Shown here: piece by piece, positions 49,404-58,375 of the stretch
Layout of the letters: every line of letters begins with the position of its first letter
Position numbering within the stretch: the stretch's first letter is position 1
Made by a program: the position numbers and the translations under genes
Notes under the pieces: model-generated
Databases searched by the model: none
The model's input: only the letters and a program-made list of their open reading frames with translations
Told to the model about the DNA's origin: nothing
Assembly (NCBI GenBank): GCA_016200085.1
Contig: JACQFL010000028.1
Span: forward strand, 62,001 to 126,000
Length of the DNA stretch: 64,000 nt
From: Candidatus Rokuibacteriota bacterium
Lineage (GTDB): Bacteria > Methylomirabilota > Methylomirabilia > Rokubacteriales > CSP1-6
Reading direction: 5' to 3'

Positions 49404-50381
49404 ATGGCACAGGGCCTGGGCTACGACGTCGTCGAGGGATGGGAGCAGCTGCCGAAGGGCTACGCGCACCGGGACGTGGCGGGCGTCGCCGTGGATGGCG
49501 AGGACCGCGTCTTCTTGATCTGCCGGGGCGACCATCCGATCATCGCCTACGACCGCAAGGGCAACTTCCTCCACTCGTGGGGCGAGGGCCTGTTCACCCT
49601 TCGCACCCACGGCATCAGCATCGCGTCCGACGGCACGCTATGGTGCAGCGACGACGGCAACCACACCGTGCGTCAGTTCACCCCGCAGGGCAAGCTGCTG
49701 CGCACGCTCGGGACGCTGAACACGCCCTCGGACACGGGCTACGACGGCAAGGACACCATGACGGTCAGCCGTCCCGGCGGGCCGTTCAACCGCCCGACCA
49801 ATCTCGCCATCGGACCGAGTGGGGACCTGTACGTATCGGACGGCTACGGCAACTGCCGCGTCCACCAGTTCTCGCCGACGGGGACGCTCAAGCGGTCGTG
49901 GGGCGTGCCCGGCACCGGCCCCGGCCAGTTCATCCTGCCCCACGGCATCGCCGTCGCCGCCGACGGCCGCGTGTTCGTGTGCGACCGCGAGAACGATCGC
50001 ATCCAGATCTTCAGCCCCGACGGCGAGTACCTGACGGAGTGGACGGACACCCAGCGCCCCACCCACCTCGTGTTCGATGGCCAGGGACGCGCCCACGTCT
50101 CCGAGCTCTGGTGGCACAAGGGCCAGACCTCGCGGCGCCACGGCCCGATCACCGAGCCGCGCTACGGCCGGGTCAGCGTGCTCGACCGGGATGGCCGCGT
50201 GCTGGCCCGATGGGGCAGCCCGGACGCCGTGGCGGCCGGAAGCTTCGCAGCGCCGCACGGGATCGCGGTGGACTCCAAGGGGGATCTCTACGTGGCCGAG
50301 GTGACGTGGACGTTCGCGGTCAGCCGCGGTCTCGCTCCCGACGGCACCCACACGTTCCAGAAGTTCGCCCTCAAGGCCTGA
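49404..50381 (+). CDS. NHL-repeat beta-propeller protein (peptidyl-amidating lyase-like)
   Basis: The ATG at 49404 follows AAGGAG. Six NHL-type blades are visible, with repeats such as DVAGVAVDGEDRVFLICRGD, THGISIASDGTLWCSDDGNH, FNRPTNLAIGPSGDLYVSDG, LPHGIAVAADGRVFVCDREN and APHGIAVDSKGDLYVAEVTW. The closest well-known relatives are peptidyl-alpha-hydroxyglycine alpha-amidating lyase domains, but no signal peptide is present and catalytic function is not assured. It probably binds a small ligand or protein. It lies upstream of a NifU-like mini-gene. Confidence 0.8.
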   Translation: MAQGLGYDVVEGWEQLPKGYAHRDVAGVAVDGEDRVFLICRGDHPIIAYDRKGNFLHSWGEGLFTLRTHGISIASDGTLWCSDDGNHTVRQFTPQGKLLRTLGTLNTPSDTGYDGKDTMTVSRPGGPFNRPTNLAIGPSGDLYVSDGYGNCRVHQFSPTGTLKRSWGVPGTGPGQFILPHGIAVAADGRVFVCDRENDRIQIFSPDGEYLTEWTDTQRPTHLVFDGQGRAHVSELWWHKGQTSRRHGPITEPRYGRVSVLDRDGRVLARWGSPDAVAAGSFAAPHGIAVDSKGDLYVAEVTWTFAVSRGLAPDGTHTFQKFALKA

Positions 50382-50389
50382 GCCGGTCG

Positions 50390-50644
50390 GTGGCGACGCA
50401 GGCAGCGCTCGACCACGCGCTCGACGAGCTCCGTCCCGGCTTCCAGGCCGACGGCTTCGAGATCCACGTCGCGTCCATCGAGGCCGGCGACGTGGTGGTC
50501 GTCCGGATCCAGCACCGGCCCGATGCCTGCGAGGAGTGCCTGATCCCCGATGACATGCTGACGGCCATGCTCGAGACGGTCATGCGCCGGGTCGCGCCGG
50601 AGGTGGCGGCCGTCGCGCTCGAGCACGAGACGATCGACGGATGA
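50390..50644 (+). CDS. Small NifU-domain-like protein with CEEC motif (84 aa)
   Basis: The GTG at 50390 gives [20 protein letters not shown], then [39 protein letters not shown]. The helix-strand order and CxxC resemble the NifU C-terminal domain used in iron-sulfur transfer, but the CxxC is placed before the third helix and family membership is uncertain. It follows the NHL gene by eight bases. Confidence 0.5.
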   Translation: MATQAALDHALDELRPGFQADGFEIHVASIEAGDVVVVRIQHRPDACEECLIPDDMLTAMLETVMRRVAPEVAAVALEHETIDG

Positions 50645-50687
50645 CGTCACGCCGCTCCATCACCACCGAGCCGCAGGAGGAGAAGTC

Positions 50688-51446
50688 ATGGCCCCAGCCG
50701 AGAAGGTCGCCGTCGTCACGGGCGCGGGAACGGGCATTGGCAAGCACGCCGCGCTGGCCCTGATGCGGGAAGGCTACGCCGTGGTCCTCGCCGGCCGCCG
50801 CAAGGAGTTGCTGGAGGCGACGGCCAACGAGGGCAAGCCTTCGGGATCGCGCAGCCTCGTCGTGCCCACCGACGTCGCCGACCCCGCCGCCATCCGCGCG
50901 CTCTTCGCCCGCACGAAGGACACGTTCGGCCGCCTCGACCTGCTCTTCAACAACGCGGGCACGGGCGCGCCGCCCGTCAACCTCGAGGATCTCACGCTCG
51001 AGCAGTGGAAGGCCGTCGTCGACCTCAACCTGACCGGCGTGTTCCTCTGCACCCAGGAAGCCATCAAGATCATGAAGAGCCAGCAGCCGCGGGGCGGCCG
51101 CATCATCAACAACGGCTCGATCTCGGCCCACGCCCCGCGCCCGAACTCGGCGCCCTACACCTCGACCAAGCACGCGATCACGGGCCTCACCAAGTCGACC
51201 TCGCTCGACGGGCGCAAGTACGACATCGCGTGCGGGCAGATCGACATCGGCAACGCCGACACCCCGATGACCCAGCGCATGAAGAAGGGCGTGCTCCAGC
51301 CCAACGGCTCGATCGAGGTGGAGCCGACGATGGACGTGGACAACGTGGCCCGCGCCATCGTCTACATGGCCAGCCTGCCCCTGGACGCCAACGTCCAGTT
51401 CCTCACGGTGATGGCGACCAAGATGCCGTTCGTCGGCCGCGGCTGA
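50688..51446 (+). CDS. Short-chain dehydrogenase/reductase
   Basis: AGGAGGAGAAG precedes the ATG. The 252-aa protein is a classical SDR: cofactor loop [20 protein letters not shown], structural [11 protein letters not shown] and active-site [10 protein letters not shown] (Tyr and Lys). The basic residues AGRRKELLE after the first strand pair favour NADPH. The C-terminal [18 protein letters not shown] is common in SDRs of degradative pathways. The substrate is unknown. An EthD gene follows 13 bases later. Confidence 0.92.
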   Translation: MAPAEKVAVVTGAGTGIGKHAALALMREGYAVVLAGRRKELLEATANEGKPSGSRSLVVPTDVADPAAIRALFARTKDTFGRLDLLFNNAGTGAPPVNLEDLTLEQWKAVVDLNLTGVFLCTQEAIKIMKSQQPRGGRIINNGSISAHAPRPNSAPYTSTKHAITGLTKSTSLDGRKYDIACGQIDIGNADTPMTQRMKKGVLQPNGSIEVEPTMDVDNVARAIVYMASLPLDANVQFLTVMATKMPFVGRG

Positions 51447-51459
51447 CGGGGGCACGGCC

Positions 51460-51792
51460 GTGGTCAAGAGTGTCTCGCTGCTGACCCGCCGCCCGGGCAC
51501 GACGCACGAGGAGTTCATGCGGCACTGGGTGGAGGTGCACGCGCCGCTCGCCCACGCCGTGCCCGGGATCCGGCGCTACGTGCAGTCGCACATCCTCGAG
51601 GAGCGCGCGCGGCCGGACATTCCCACCACGGATATCGCGATCGACGGCATCGCCGAGCTCTGGTATGACGATCGCGAGACGATGGCCCGCGCCCTCGCCA
51701 CGCCCGAGGCCAGGGCGCTCCACGCCGACGGCGCCCTCTTCATCGGACGGATCAAGAGCTACACCGTCGAGGAGAAGGTCGTCATCGGCTGA
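51460..51792 (+). CDS. EthD-domain protein
   Basis: The GTG start gives 110 aa with the EthD pattern: SVSLLTRRPGTTHEEFMRHW, VEVHAPLAHAVPGIRRYVQS and a C-terminal half with DGIAELWYDDRETMARALAT. EthD-like ferredoxin-fold proteins are dimeric and accompany oxygenase systems or decarboxylate aromatic intermediates. Its stop overlaps the 3' end of the convergent exported-protein gene by 11 bases. Confidence 0.85.
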   Translation: MVKSVSLLTRRPGTTHEEFMRHWVEVHAPLAHAVPGIRRYVQSHILEERARPDIPTTDIAIDGIAELWYDDRETMARALATPEARALHADGALFIGRIKSYTVEEKVVIG

Positions 51793-52168
51793 GCGGAGGC
51801 GGCGCGGGTGGCGCGCCCGGCGGCGGCGGAGGCGGCGTCGGGGTGGGCAGCCACACCCACTGGTAGGCCGTGGTCACGCCGTCGCCGTAGAGCACGTAGC
51901 GGCCGTGGGGATACACGACCTCCCGCCGGACCGCGACGGGAGCCGGCGCCGCCGCGTACGTGGAGGCGGGGATCGCGTAGACCGGCGCCGGATACACGAC
52001 CGGGTACCCGGACGAGGTCACCGCGGCGCCGATCACGAGGGTGCTCCACAGCGCGAAGGCGCCGAGCGCGACGGCCGCGGCCGCCCCACCGTGAGCGTCA
52101 GCCGGTGCTGGCGCCGCGCTCGGACCGACCAGGATGACCACCAGCACGAGGGCGGCGATCCTCTTCAT
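51782..52168 (-). CDS. Small exported protein with proline-rich C-terminus (128 aa)
   Basis: The ATG at 52168 follows GGAGG. A signal peptide (IAALVLVVILVGPSAAPAPA) is followed by a hydrophobic segment AAVALGAFALWSTLVIGAAV, a Tyr/Pro/Val stretch PVVYPAPVYAIPASTY, and a short motif VYPHGRYVLYGDGVTTAYQWVW before a Pro-rich end. This is a common pattern for unknown envelope proteins. It is convergent with EthD. Confidence 0.65.
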   Translation of the reverse strand: MKRIAALVLVVILVGPSAAPAPADAHGGAAAAVALGAFALWSTLVIGAAVTSSGYPVVYPAPVYAIPASTYAAAPAPVAVRREVVYPHGRYVLYGDGVTTAYQWVWLPTPTPPPPPPGAPPAPPPLSR

Positions 52169-52234
52169 GGCGTGCCCGACCTCCTGCCCGACAGTGTAGC
52201 GCACGCCGCCGGGCGGTCCGGCAATTGTCGCCTG

Positions 52235-52257
52235 CGGGCGGCCGAATCTGCCGCCCG
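52235..52257. promoter_or_regulatory. Hairpin CGGGCGGC/GCCGCCCG upstream of ZorA-like gene
   Basis: An 8-bp perfect stem with a seven-base loop lies in the 187-bp divergent gap between the exported protein and the ZorA-like gene. It could be an operator or 5'-UTR structure; no promoter consensus was recognised nearby. Confidence 0.3.
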
Positions 52258-52355
52258 ATGATCGGGCGCGCTCGTGAACGGTCGGTTTCCCTGGCTTTCT
52301 CACGCGTCGGACGTGCTGGGTCTGGCACACGGATTGAAGCCTCTCGGACCCGGTC

Positions 52356-53345
52356 ATGATCGACGTCATCGCCGGCGACGTCACCATCGGCGGCTTCACC
52401 AGCCCGCTGCTCAGCTGGCTCGGGTCCGCCGCCCTCCTCGCGTTCTTCGGCTGGCAGGTCGCCCGGCTGTTCGCCGACGTCCTCCGCGTCTCCGCCCCGT
52501 ACCTCCAGCTGGAGCCCGTGCTGGCGCCCCTCGCCGAGGAGATCGAGTCGACCGACCTGGGGCGGGCCGTGCGGCGCGCGTTCTCCGACGGGCGCGAGGC
52601 GGCGCCCGCCACGACGGTGAGCGCGGGCGTCACCGACATCGACCGGCTCACCGCGCTCGACCAGGCGATGCGCGAGGCCGGCGCGTTCCGGCGCCCCTGG
52701 GTGCAGTTCCGCAAGACCCTCCTGATCGAGCACGTGCCGTGGACCAGCGAGCCGCGGATCTTCAGCACCCGCCGTGCCGAGGACTTCTTCACCGAGGACG
52801 CGGTCCTGGGCGGCGCGATCGACCTCGCCTTCTACCGTCAGCTGCCCTCGCTGATCACCGGCTTCGGCCTGCTGTTGACCTTCGTCGCCATCTGCACGGG
52901 GCTCGGGCGGCTGCACGCCGACGGCGAGACCGTGAAAGGCATCCAGGGCCTGATCAACGGTCTGGCGGGCAAGTTCCTGACGTCGATCATCGGCCTGGTG
53001 TGCGCGAACGTCTTCGTCCTGGTGGAGCGCCCTGCCGTCCGCCGGCTGCTCGGCCTGCACGAGGAGCTCGTGACCCTGCTCGACGAGTCCTTCCCCCGCC
53101 GGACCGCCGAGGACCTGCTCGACGCCCTCGCCCGCCAGCGCAGCGCCCACGAGGCCGTCGCGCGCGCGGCCCGCGGGGAGGACGGCGAGCCGGGACCGCC
53201 CGCGCCCCAGACGCGGCTGGACGAGTCCATCGAGGCGCTCACGTCGGCGGTTCACGCGCTGGCCGAGCAGGTCGCGGCGGCGGGCGCGGACCGCGAGGTC
53301 GTCGTCCCGCTCGCGCCGCGGCAGCGGAGCCGCCGGCTTGGCTGA
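52356..53345 (+). CDS. ZorA/MotA/TolQ-like proton channel protein
   Basis: The 329-aa protein has a first membrane helix (residues 19-37, LSWLGSAALLAFFGWQVARL), a cytoplasmic loop of 120 residues, then two helices (about 166-185 and 205-224). The last pair carries the TolQ/ExbB/MotA pattern: ITGFGLLLTFVAICTGLGRL, INGLAGKFLTSIIGLVCANV. A helical tail and coiled region follow (to 329). This is the ZorA arrangement but with a short tail. It should form a proton-driven stator with the next gene product. Gene order ZorA then ZorB matches Zorya; the coding frames overlap by eight bases. Confidence 0.75.
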   Translation: MIDVIAGDVTIGGFTSPLLSWLGSAALLAFFGWQVARLFADVLRVSAPYLQLEPVLAPLAEEIESTDLGRAVRRAFSDGREAAPATTVSAGVTDIDRLTALDQAMREAGAFRRPWVQFRKTLLIEHVPWTSEPRIFSTRRAEDFFTEDAVLGGAIDLAFYRQLPSLITGFGLLLTFVAICTGLGRLHADGETVKGIQGLINGLAGKFLTSIIGLVCANVFVLVERPAVRRLLGLHEELVTLLDESFPRRTAEDLLDALARQRSAHEAVARAARGEDGEPGPPAPQTRLDESIEALTSAVHALAEQVAAAGADREVVVPLAPRQRSRRLG

Positions 53346-53997
53346 TCGCCGCCTCGCGGCCGAGAGCGACGCGCGCAGCGTCGCCCTCGGCGTCACCGAC
53401 CTCATGACCTCCCTGGCCGTGATCTTCGTGCTCCTGCTCGTCGTCTTCGTGGGCGCCTCGCGCCCTGCCGCGAGCCGCGTCGACCCGCGCGCGCCGGTGG
53501 GCGTCGCCGACGTCCGCGCCGCGCTCGGGCGGTCCTCGCCCGACGGGGTCGGGCTCGAGCAGGATCCCCGGGACCCGCACGTGCTCCGGGTGCTGATCCC
53601 GGAGGCCCTGCTGACGTTCGAGTTCGCCCGCAGCACCCTCGCCCCCGCGGGCGAGCGCTTTCTCGCCCGCGTGATGCCGGCCTACGCCACGGTGCTCTGC
53701 GGCGATCTGGCCGACCGCGTCGCGGGGATCGTGATCGAGGGCCACACCGACGACCTCGGCGACGACGCGCTCAACTTCCGCCTGAGCCAGGACCGGTCGT
53801 TCCGGGTTCTCGTGCGGGGCCTCGACGCCATCCGTGTCTCCGCGCCCGAGGCCCACGACTGCTTCGCGGCGCTCGCCTCGGCGAGCGGGCGCGGCAAGCA
53901 CGACCTCGTGTACGACGGCGCCCGCCGGCCCGACCGCGCGCTGAGCCGCCGCGTCGTCCTCAAGATCCTGCTCCGCGAGCCCCCCGAGCGCTCCTGA
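53338..53997 (+). CDS. ZorB/MotB-like stator protein with OmpA-type domain
   Basis: One N-terminal helix (residues 16-39) contains the invariant membrane aspartate of MotB proteins in GVTDLMTSLAVIFVLLLVVF (D21). The periplasmic part ends in an OmpA-like peptidoglycan-binding domain, IEGHTDDLGDDALNFRLSQD and the final ALSRRVVLKIL. The start is a TTG at 53338 overlapping the ZorA-like stop; later ATGs would lose D21. A MotA/MotB-like pair without flagellar genes suggests Zorya-type or other envelope sensing. The CHAT gene begins 56 bases after its stop. Confidence 0.75.
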   Translation: MADRRLAAESDARSVALGVTDLMTSLAVIFVLLLVVFVGASRPAASRVDPRAPVGVADVRAALGRSSPDGVGLEQDPRDPHVLRVLIPEALLTFEFARSTLAPAGERFLARVMPAYATVLCGDLADRVAGIVIEGHTDDLGDDALNFRLSQDRSFRVLVRGLDAIRVSAPEAHDCFAALASASGRGKHDLVYDGARRPDRALSRRVVLKILLREPPERS

Positions 53998-54053
53998 GGT
54001 CCTGACCCGGCGCGCATTGCGCCGAGGGCTGGCATTCATGTGATGATCGGGAC

Positions 54054-56534
54054 GTGACACCGGGGCGCCTGATCGCCGCCGCGCTGGCCGGGGCGGTGCT
54101 CGTCGCCGTGCACGCCTGGCCCGCGGATGCGCAGGGTCCGGGCGGCGGACGCGGCCCGGGCATGGGTCGCCGGCCGCCACCTCCCCGGGGCGAGCGTGAG
54201 CCGCCCCCCGCGCCGGTCGAGGAATCCCCGCCCGGGCGCTACCCGTTCGAGTTCGACAAGATTCTCGAGGTCGTCAACCGGGGCGAGGGCCGCCAGGCGC
54301 TGGCCTGGTACGAGGAGACGGTCGCCGAGGCCGTGCAGCAGGGTGATCGTCTGCGCGCGGCCCGCGCGAGCTTCGGCGTCGCGGTGGTCGCCCTGCGCGT
54401 GGGACTGTTCCAGAAGGCGATCCAGGCGGGCCAGAAGGCCGTCGAGATCTTCAAGGCGTCGGACACCCTCGGTCCCGCCGACGCGGGGCGCTGGTCCTCC
54501 ACGTACATCCAGCTCGGCGCCGCCTACCGTCACGTCGGTGACCTCGCGCAGGCGCGCAAGACGCTCGAGGAAGCCCTCACGTTCGCGGAGAGCCACTTCC
54601 GGGGACGGCGCGAGATGGTCAACGTCGGCATGATCCTGATCGCGCTCGCGAGGGTCGCCAACGCCCAGCAGGACTACCAGGCGGCCCGGGAGCGGGCCAC
54701 CCAGGCCGCGGAGTTCTTCGAGAAGGCCGCCGCCAACATGCCGCCCAGCGCCCCCGAGCGCGCGCGCACCGCGATCCGCCGCCACGCGGCGACCGCGCTG
54801 GCCGAGATGGGTCGCGCGGAGCTCGGCCTCGGCCGGCGTGACGAGGCCGAGGCGGCCTTCGACCGCGCGCTGAAGTTCGCGCGCCTGGTGGGCCTGCGCG
54901 AGGCCGAGCTCGAGATCGTGCAGGCCCAGGCCACCCTCGCGGTCGCGCGGCAGGACTGGGCCAAGGCGGAAGCGCTCTACCGGCAGGGCCTCGCGCTCGC
55001 CGGCGAGATCAAGCAGCCGGGCGCGCTCATGTGGCTCAACCAGGGGCTCGCCCGAGCGCTCAAGGAGCTCGGACGCCCCGACGAGGCGTTCCCCGCCGCG
55101 CGCGAAGCGGTGCGCCACGTCGAGGAGGTCCGCGCCGAGCTCGGCGAGTCCGGGCTGCGGAGCCAGTTCCTCGAGGACAAGCAACGGATCTATCAGCTGG
55201 CCATTCGCCTGGCCCTGGACATCAAGAAGCCCGACGAGGCGTTCGCGCTGGTCGAGCGCAGCCGGGCCCGCGCCTTCCTCGACATCCTCGGCAACCAGAC
55301 CACGGTGTCCAAGGGCCGCACGCGCGCGCTCGTCGAGGAAGAGGTGCGCCTCCGGGCGCGGCTGGGCGAAGCCCGGGCCACCGTGCAGGAATCCGACGAT
55401 GACGCGGAATCGGCGAAAGCCCGGGCGCGCGTCGACGCGCTCGACCGCGATTACCGGGCCTTTCTCGACCGCGTCCGCAAGGAGAACGTCGAGCAAGCGT
55501 CGCTCATGACGGTCGAGCCCGTGACCCTCTCGGAGATCCAGGCCCTCCTGCCGGAGGGCACGACCCTGCTCGAATACCTGGTCGGTGACAACGACGTGGT
55601 CGTGTGGGCCATCGATCGTCACGGCGTCAAGGTCGCGAAGATCGACGGCGATCGCCCGTCGCTCGTCGGCATGGTCCGCGGGCTCCGCGCCGCGATCGCC
55701 AGCCAGGCGTCCCTCGACGACGTCCAGCGACGAGCCGCTGGACTGCACGCCCGCCTGCTCGGCGCCTTGCGCCGCGAGCTCGGCGGCGGCCGGCGCCTGC
55801 TCATCGTGCCGCACGGCGTGCTGCACTACCTTCCGTTCGCCGCCCTGCGCTCCCCGGGCGGGCGCTGGCTCGTGGATGACTTCGCCATCGCGACGCTGCC
55901 GAGCGCCAGCGTGCTGCGATATCTCACCGACAAGGGCGTGAACACTTCCGGCCGCACGCTCGCCGTCGGCAACCCCGACGTGGGCGCCGGGCTGGCGCTG
56001 CGCTGGGCCGAGCGCGAGGCGCGGATGGTGGGCCAGCGCGAGCCCGGCGCGACGGTGCTCGTGCGCGCCGACGCCACCGAGGCCCAGGTCAAGAAGCTCG
56101 CGGAGGGCGCCGGTCTGCTGCACTTCGCCACCCACGGCGAGCTGAGCGAGACCGATCCCCTGTCCTCGGCCCTGCTGCTCGTGCCGGGCGGCGGCGAGGA
56201 CGGCCGGCTCGAGGTGCGCGAGCTGTTCGGGCTCGACCTGCACGCCCGGCTGGTGGTCCTCTCCGCGTGCCAGACGGGGCTCGGCAAGATCTCCAGCGGT
56301 GACGAGATCGTGGGGCTGCAGCGCGCGTTCCTCTACGCCGGCACGCCCGCCGTGGTGACGACGCTGTGGAAGGTGGACGACCGGGCCAGCTACGAGCTGA
56401 TCCGGGCCTTCTACGACCGCCTCGCGCAGGCCGGCGCGATGGAGGCACTGCGCCAGGCGCAGATCGAGACGATGCGCGCGTTTCCTCATCCCTACGCCTG
56501 GGCCGCGTTCGGCCTGACCGGCGCGCCGCGCTGA
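54054..56534 (+). CDS. Exported TPR-CHAT domain protein (caspase-like protease)
   Basis: GTG starts an 826-aa protein: signal peptide (1-27, ending AWPADAQ), Pro/Gly linker (28-62), about eight tetratricopeptide repeats (65-410), a charged coiled coil (425-480) and a CHAT domain (490-826). The catalytic dyad is H694 in LLHFATHGEL and C739 in LVVLSACQTGLG; both are intact. TPR-CHAT proteins are caspase-like proteases whose TPR part senses partners, the same family as the CHAT protease of gRAMP/Craspase, but here exported. It follows the ZorAB-like pair and overlaps the CHASE2 gene. Its target is unknown. Confidence 0.88.
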   Translation: MTPGRLIAAALAGAVLVAVHAWPADAQGPGGGRGPGMGRRPPPPRGEREPPPAPVEESPPGRYPFEFDKILEVVNRGEGRQALAWYEETVAEAVQQGDRLRAARASFGVAVVALRVGLFQKAIQAGQKAVEIFKASDTLGPADAGRWSSTYIQLGAAYRHVGDLAQARKTLEEALTFAESHFRGRREMVNVGMILIALARVANAQQDYQAARERATQAAEFFEKAAANMPPSAPERARTAIRRHAATALAEMGRAELGLGRRDEAEAAFDRALKFARLVGLREAELEIVQAQATLAVARQDWAKAEALYRQGLALAGEIKQPGALMWLNQGLARALKELGRPDEAFPAAREAVRHVEEVRAELGESGLRSQFLEDKQRIYQLAIRLALDIKKPDEAFALVERSRARAFLDILGNQTTVSKGRTRALVEEEVRLRARLGEARATVQESDDDAESAKARARVDALDRDYRAFLDRVRKENVEQASLMTVEPVTLSEIQALLPEGTTLLEYLVGDNDVVVWAIDRHGVKVAKIDGDRPSLVGMVRGLRAAIASQASLDDVQRRAAGLHARLLGALRRELGGGRRLLIVPHGVLHYLPFAALRSPGGRWLVDDFAIATLPSASVLRYLTDKGVNTSGRTLAVGNPDVGAGLALRWAEREARMVGQREPGATVLVRADATEAQVKKLAEGAGLLHFATHGELSETDPLSSALLLVPGGGEDGRLEVRELFGLDLHARLVVLSACQTGLGKISSGDEIVGLQRAFLYAGTPAVVTTLWKVDDRASYELIRAFYDRLAQAGAMEALRQAQIETMRAFPHPYAWAAFGLTGAPR

Positions 56535-56584
56535 AGCTGACGCTGCCTCTCAGCCCGGCCGCACGCCGCCTCGCGCGGGCGCTC

Positions 56585-58375
56585 GTGCTGGGGATCGCGA
56601 TGAGCATCGGCGTCACCATCCTCTCGCGCGTGGGCGTGCTCGCGGGCTGGGAGACGCGCGCGGTCGACACGTTTCTCTTCTTCCGCGATCGCCGGCCAGC
56701 GCCGGAGATCGCCCTGGTCACGATCGACGAGGACACCTTCGCGAGCCTGGGCGAGCGCCAGCCCCTGCCCCGGGCCTATCTGGCGGAGCTGGCGGACTTC
56801 CTGCTGAGGAGCGGCGCCCGCGTGGTCGCCTTCGACCTGATCGTGCGGACCCCGACGGAGTCCGCCGCCGACGCCGCGCTCATCCGGGTCTCCCGGCGCG
56901 CCGGCGACCGCCTGGTGTTCGCCGCGGTCGCCCGTCCGGTGCAGGGCGAGGAGCGCTACGAGATGAGCGGCGCATTCTCTCCCGCCCTGCGCGCGCGGCT
57001 GGGCTTCGCGAACACCCCGCTGGGCAGCGACGGCATCATCCGCCGGATGGCCCCCGTCCTGGCGGACGCCCACGGCGGCTTCCTGCCGTCGCTCGCGCTG
57101 GTCACGGTGGCGGCCTGGGATGGAGCACTGCCGGCCCTGGACGCCGCGCTGCGGGCCGGCGGCCACGACACGCTGGCGCTCCCGGTCCGCGGGGACGACG
57201 GCCGCATCACCCGGGCGCCGGTCACGCGGGCGGCGCTCGCCGAGCGGCCCTGGCGCGTGGACTTCGCGGGGCCGCCGGGCACGTTCGTCGCGTTCCCGAG
57301 CCTGCCGCTCGTGCAGATGGCCCGCAGCGGCGTCGAGCCTCCGGCCGACAACCCGTTCCGGGACCGCCTCGTCCTGGTGGGCGCGACCTTCGCCGAGAGC
57401 CGCGATTTCTACCCCACGCCGGTCGGGCTCATGGCGGGCGTCGAGATCCAGGCTCACATGATCAACACGGTGCTGACCCGTCGCCTCACCGCGCCGCCCC
57501 ACTGGGCCGTCAACCTGGCTCTCCTGGCCGTGGTCTGCGTGGTCATCGCCGTGCTGGCGCTCTGGCTCTCGACGCTGTGGCTCACCGTGGCGTCCGCCGG
57601 GATCGTCGGCGGGCTGGCGGTCGCGAGCTACGCGGTGTACGTGCGCGGCGGGTACTGGCTCGACTTCGTCGCCCCGCTGGCGGCGATGCGGGTCTACTTC
57701 CAGGTCTCGAAGCTGGTGGCCCGGCGCCGCCTCCGCGCGGCCTTCGGCCAGTACACGAGCCCCGAGGTGCTCGAGCGCGTGGTCCGCGAGGGCAGCCAGC
57801 TCGGCGGCGAGGTGCGCACGGTCTCCGTGCTGATGTCCGACGTGCGCGGCTTCACCACGCTCTCGGAGGGGCGGCCGCCGGCCGAGGTGTCGGCGATCAT
57901 GAACGAGTACTTCACGGCCATGGTCGATGTCATCATGGGCCAGCAGGGCATGGTGAGCGACTTCATCGGCGACGGCATCCTCGCGATCTTCGGCGCGCCC
58001 CTCGACGACCCCGAGCACGCCTGGCATGCGGTGCAGACCGCGCTCGGCATGCAGGCGGCCACCGCGCGGCTCAACGAGGGCTGGACGGCGGCGGGCCGGC
58101 CCTCGCTGGCGATGGGAGTCGCCGTGAACACGGGCGACGTGTTCGCCGGCAACCTCGGGTCGCCGCGCAAGAAGAAGTACGGCGCGATCGGCGACACCGT
58201 GAACACCACGGCGCGCATGGAGGGCCTGAACCGCGAGCTGGGCACGGGCATCCTGATCTCCGCGGCGACGCTGGCGCTGGTGAAGGACCGCGTGGTGGCC
58301 CGCGACCGCGGCGAGGTCCAGGTCAAGGGCAAGGCGGAAGCAGTCGCGATCTTCGAGCTGGAGGGTCTTCGATGA
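56585..58375 (+). CDS. CHASE2-domain adenylate cyclase
   Basis: The frame opens with a signal-anchor helix (ALVLGIAMSIGVTILSRVGV), then an extracytoplasmic CHASE2 sensor domain (GWETRAVDTFLFFRDRRPAP, LVTIDEDTFASLGERQPLPR, VGATFAESRDFYPTPVG), three membrane helices and a class III cyclase domain. The cyclase residues are complete: metal Asp in SVLMSDVRGFTTLSE and SDFIGDGILAIFG, adenine-specifying KKKYGAIGDTVN and transition-state NTTARME. No ATG/GTG lies near the CHAT stop; GTG 56585 is the best start, though CTG at 56531 overlapping the CHAT TGA is possible. It should make cAMP in response to an external signal. Confidence 0.85.
   Translation: MLGIAMSIGVTILSRVGVLAGWETRAVDTFLFFRDRRPAPEIALVTIDEDTFASLGERQPLPRAYLAELADFLLRSGARVVAFDLIVRTPTESAADAALIRVSRRAGDRLVFAAVARPVQGEERYEMSGAFSPALRARLGFANTPLGSDGIIRRMAPVLADAHGGFLPSLALVTVAAWDGALPALDAALRAGGHDTLALPVRGDDGRITRAPVTRAALAERPWRVDFAGPPGTFVAFPSLPLVQMARSGVEPPADNPFRDRLVLVGATFAESRDFYPTPVGLMAGVEIQAHMINTVLTRRLTAPPHWAVNLALLAVVCVVIAVLALWLSTLWLTVASAGIVGGLAVASYAVYVRGGYWLDFVAPLAAMRVYFQVSKLVARRRLRAAFGQYTSPEVLERVVREGSQLGGEVRTVSVLMSDVRGFTTLSEGRPPAEVSAIMNEYFTAMVDVIMGQQGMVSDFIGDGILAIFGAPLDDPEHAWHAVQTALGMQAATARLNEGWTAAGRPSLAMGVAVNTGDVFAGNLGSPRKKKYGAIGDTVNTTARMEGLNRELGTGILISAATLALVKDRVVARDRGEVQVKGKAEAVAIFELEGLR

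Noticed and set aside
52356-53997. Flagellar MotA/MotB
   Set aside because: No flagellar genes nearby, and neighbours are CHAT, CHASE2 and FecR proteins; the ZorA-like protein has the TolQ-type three-helix layout.
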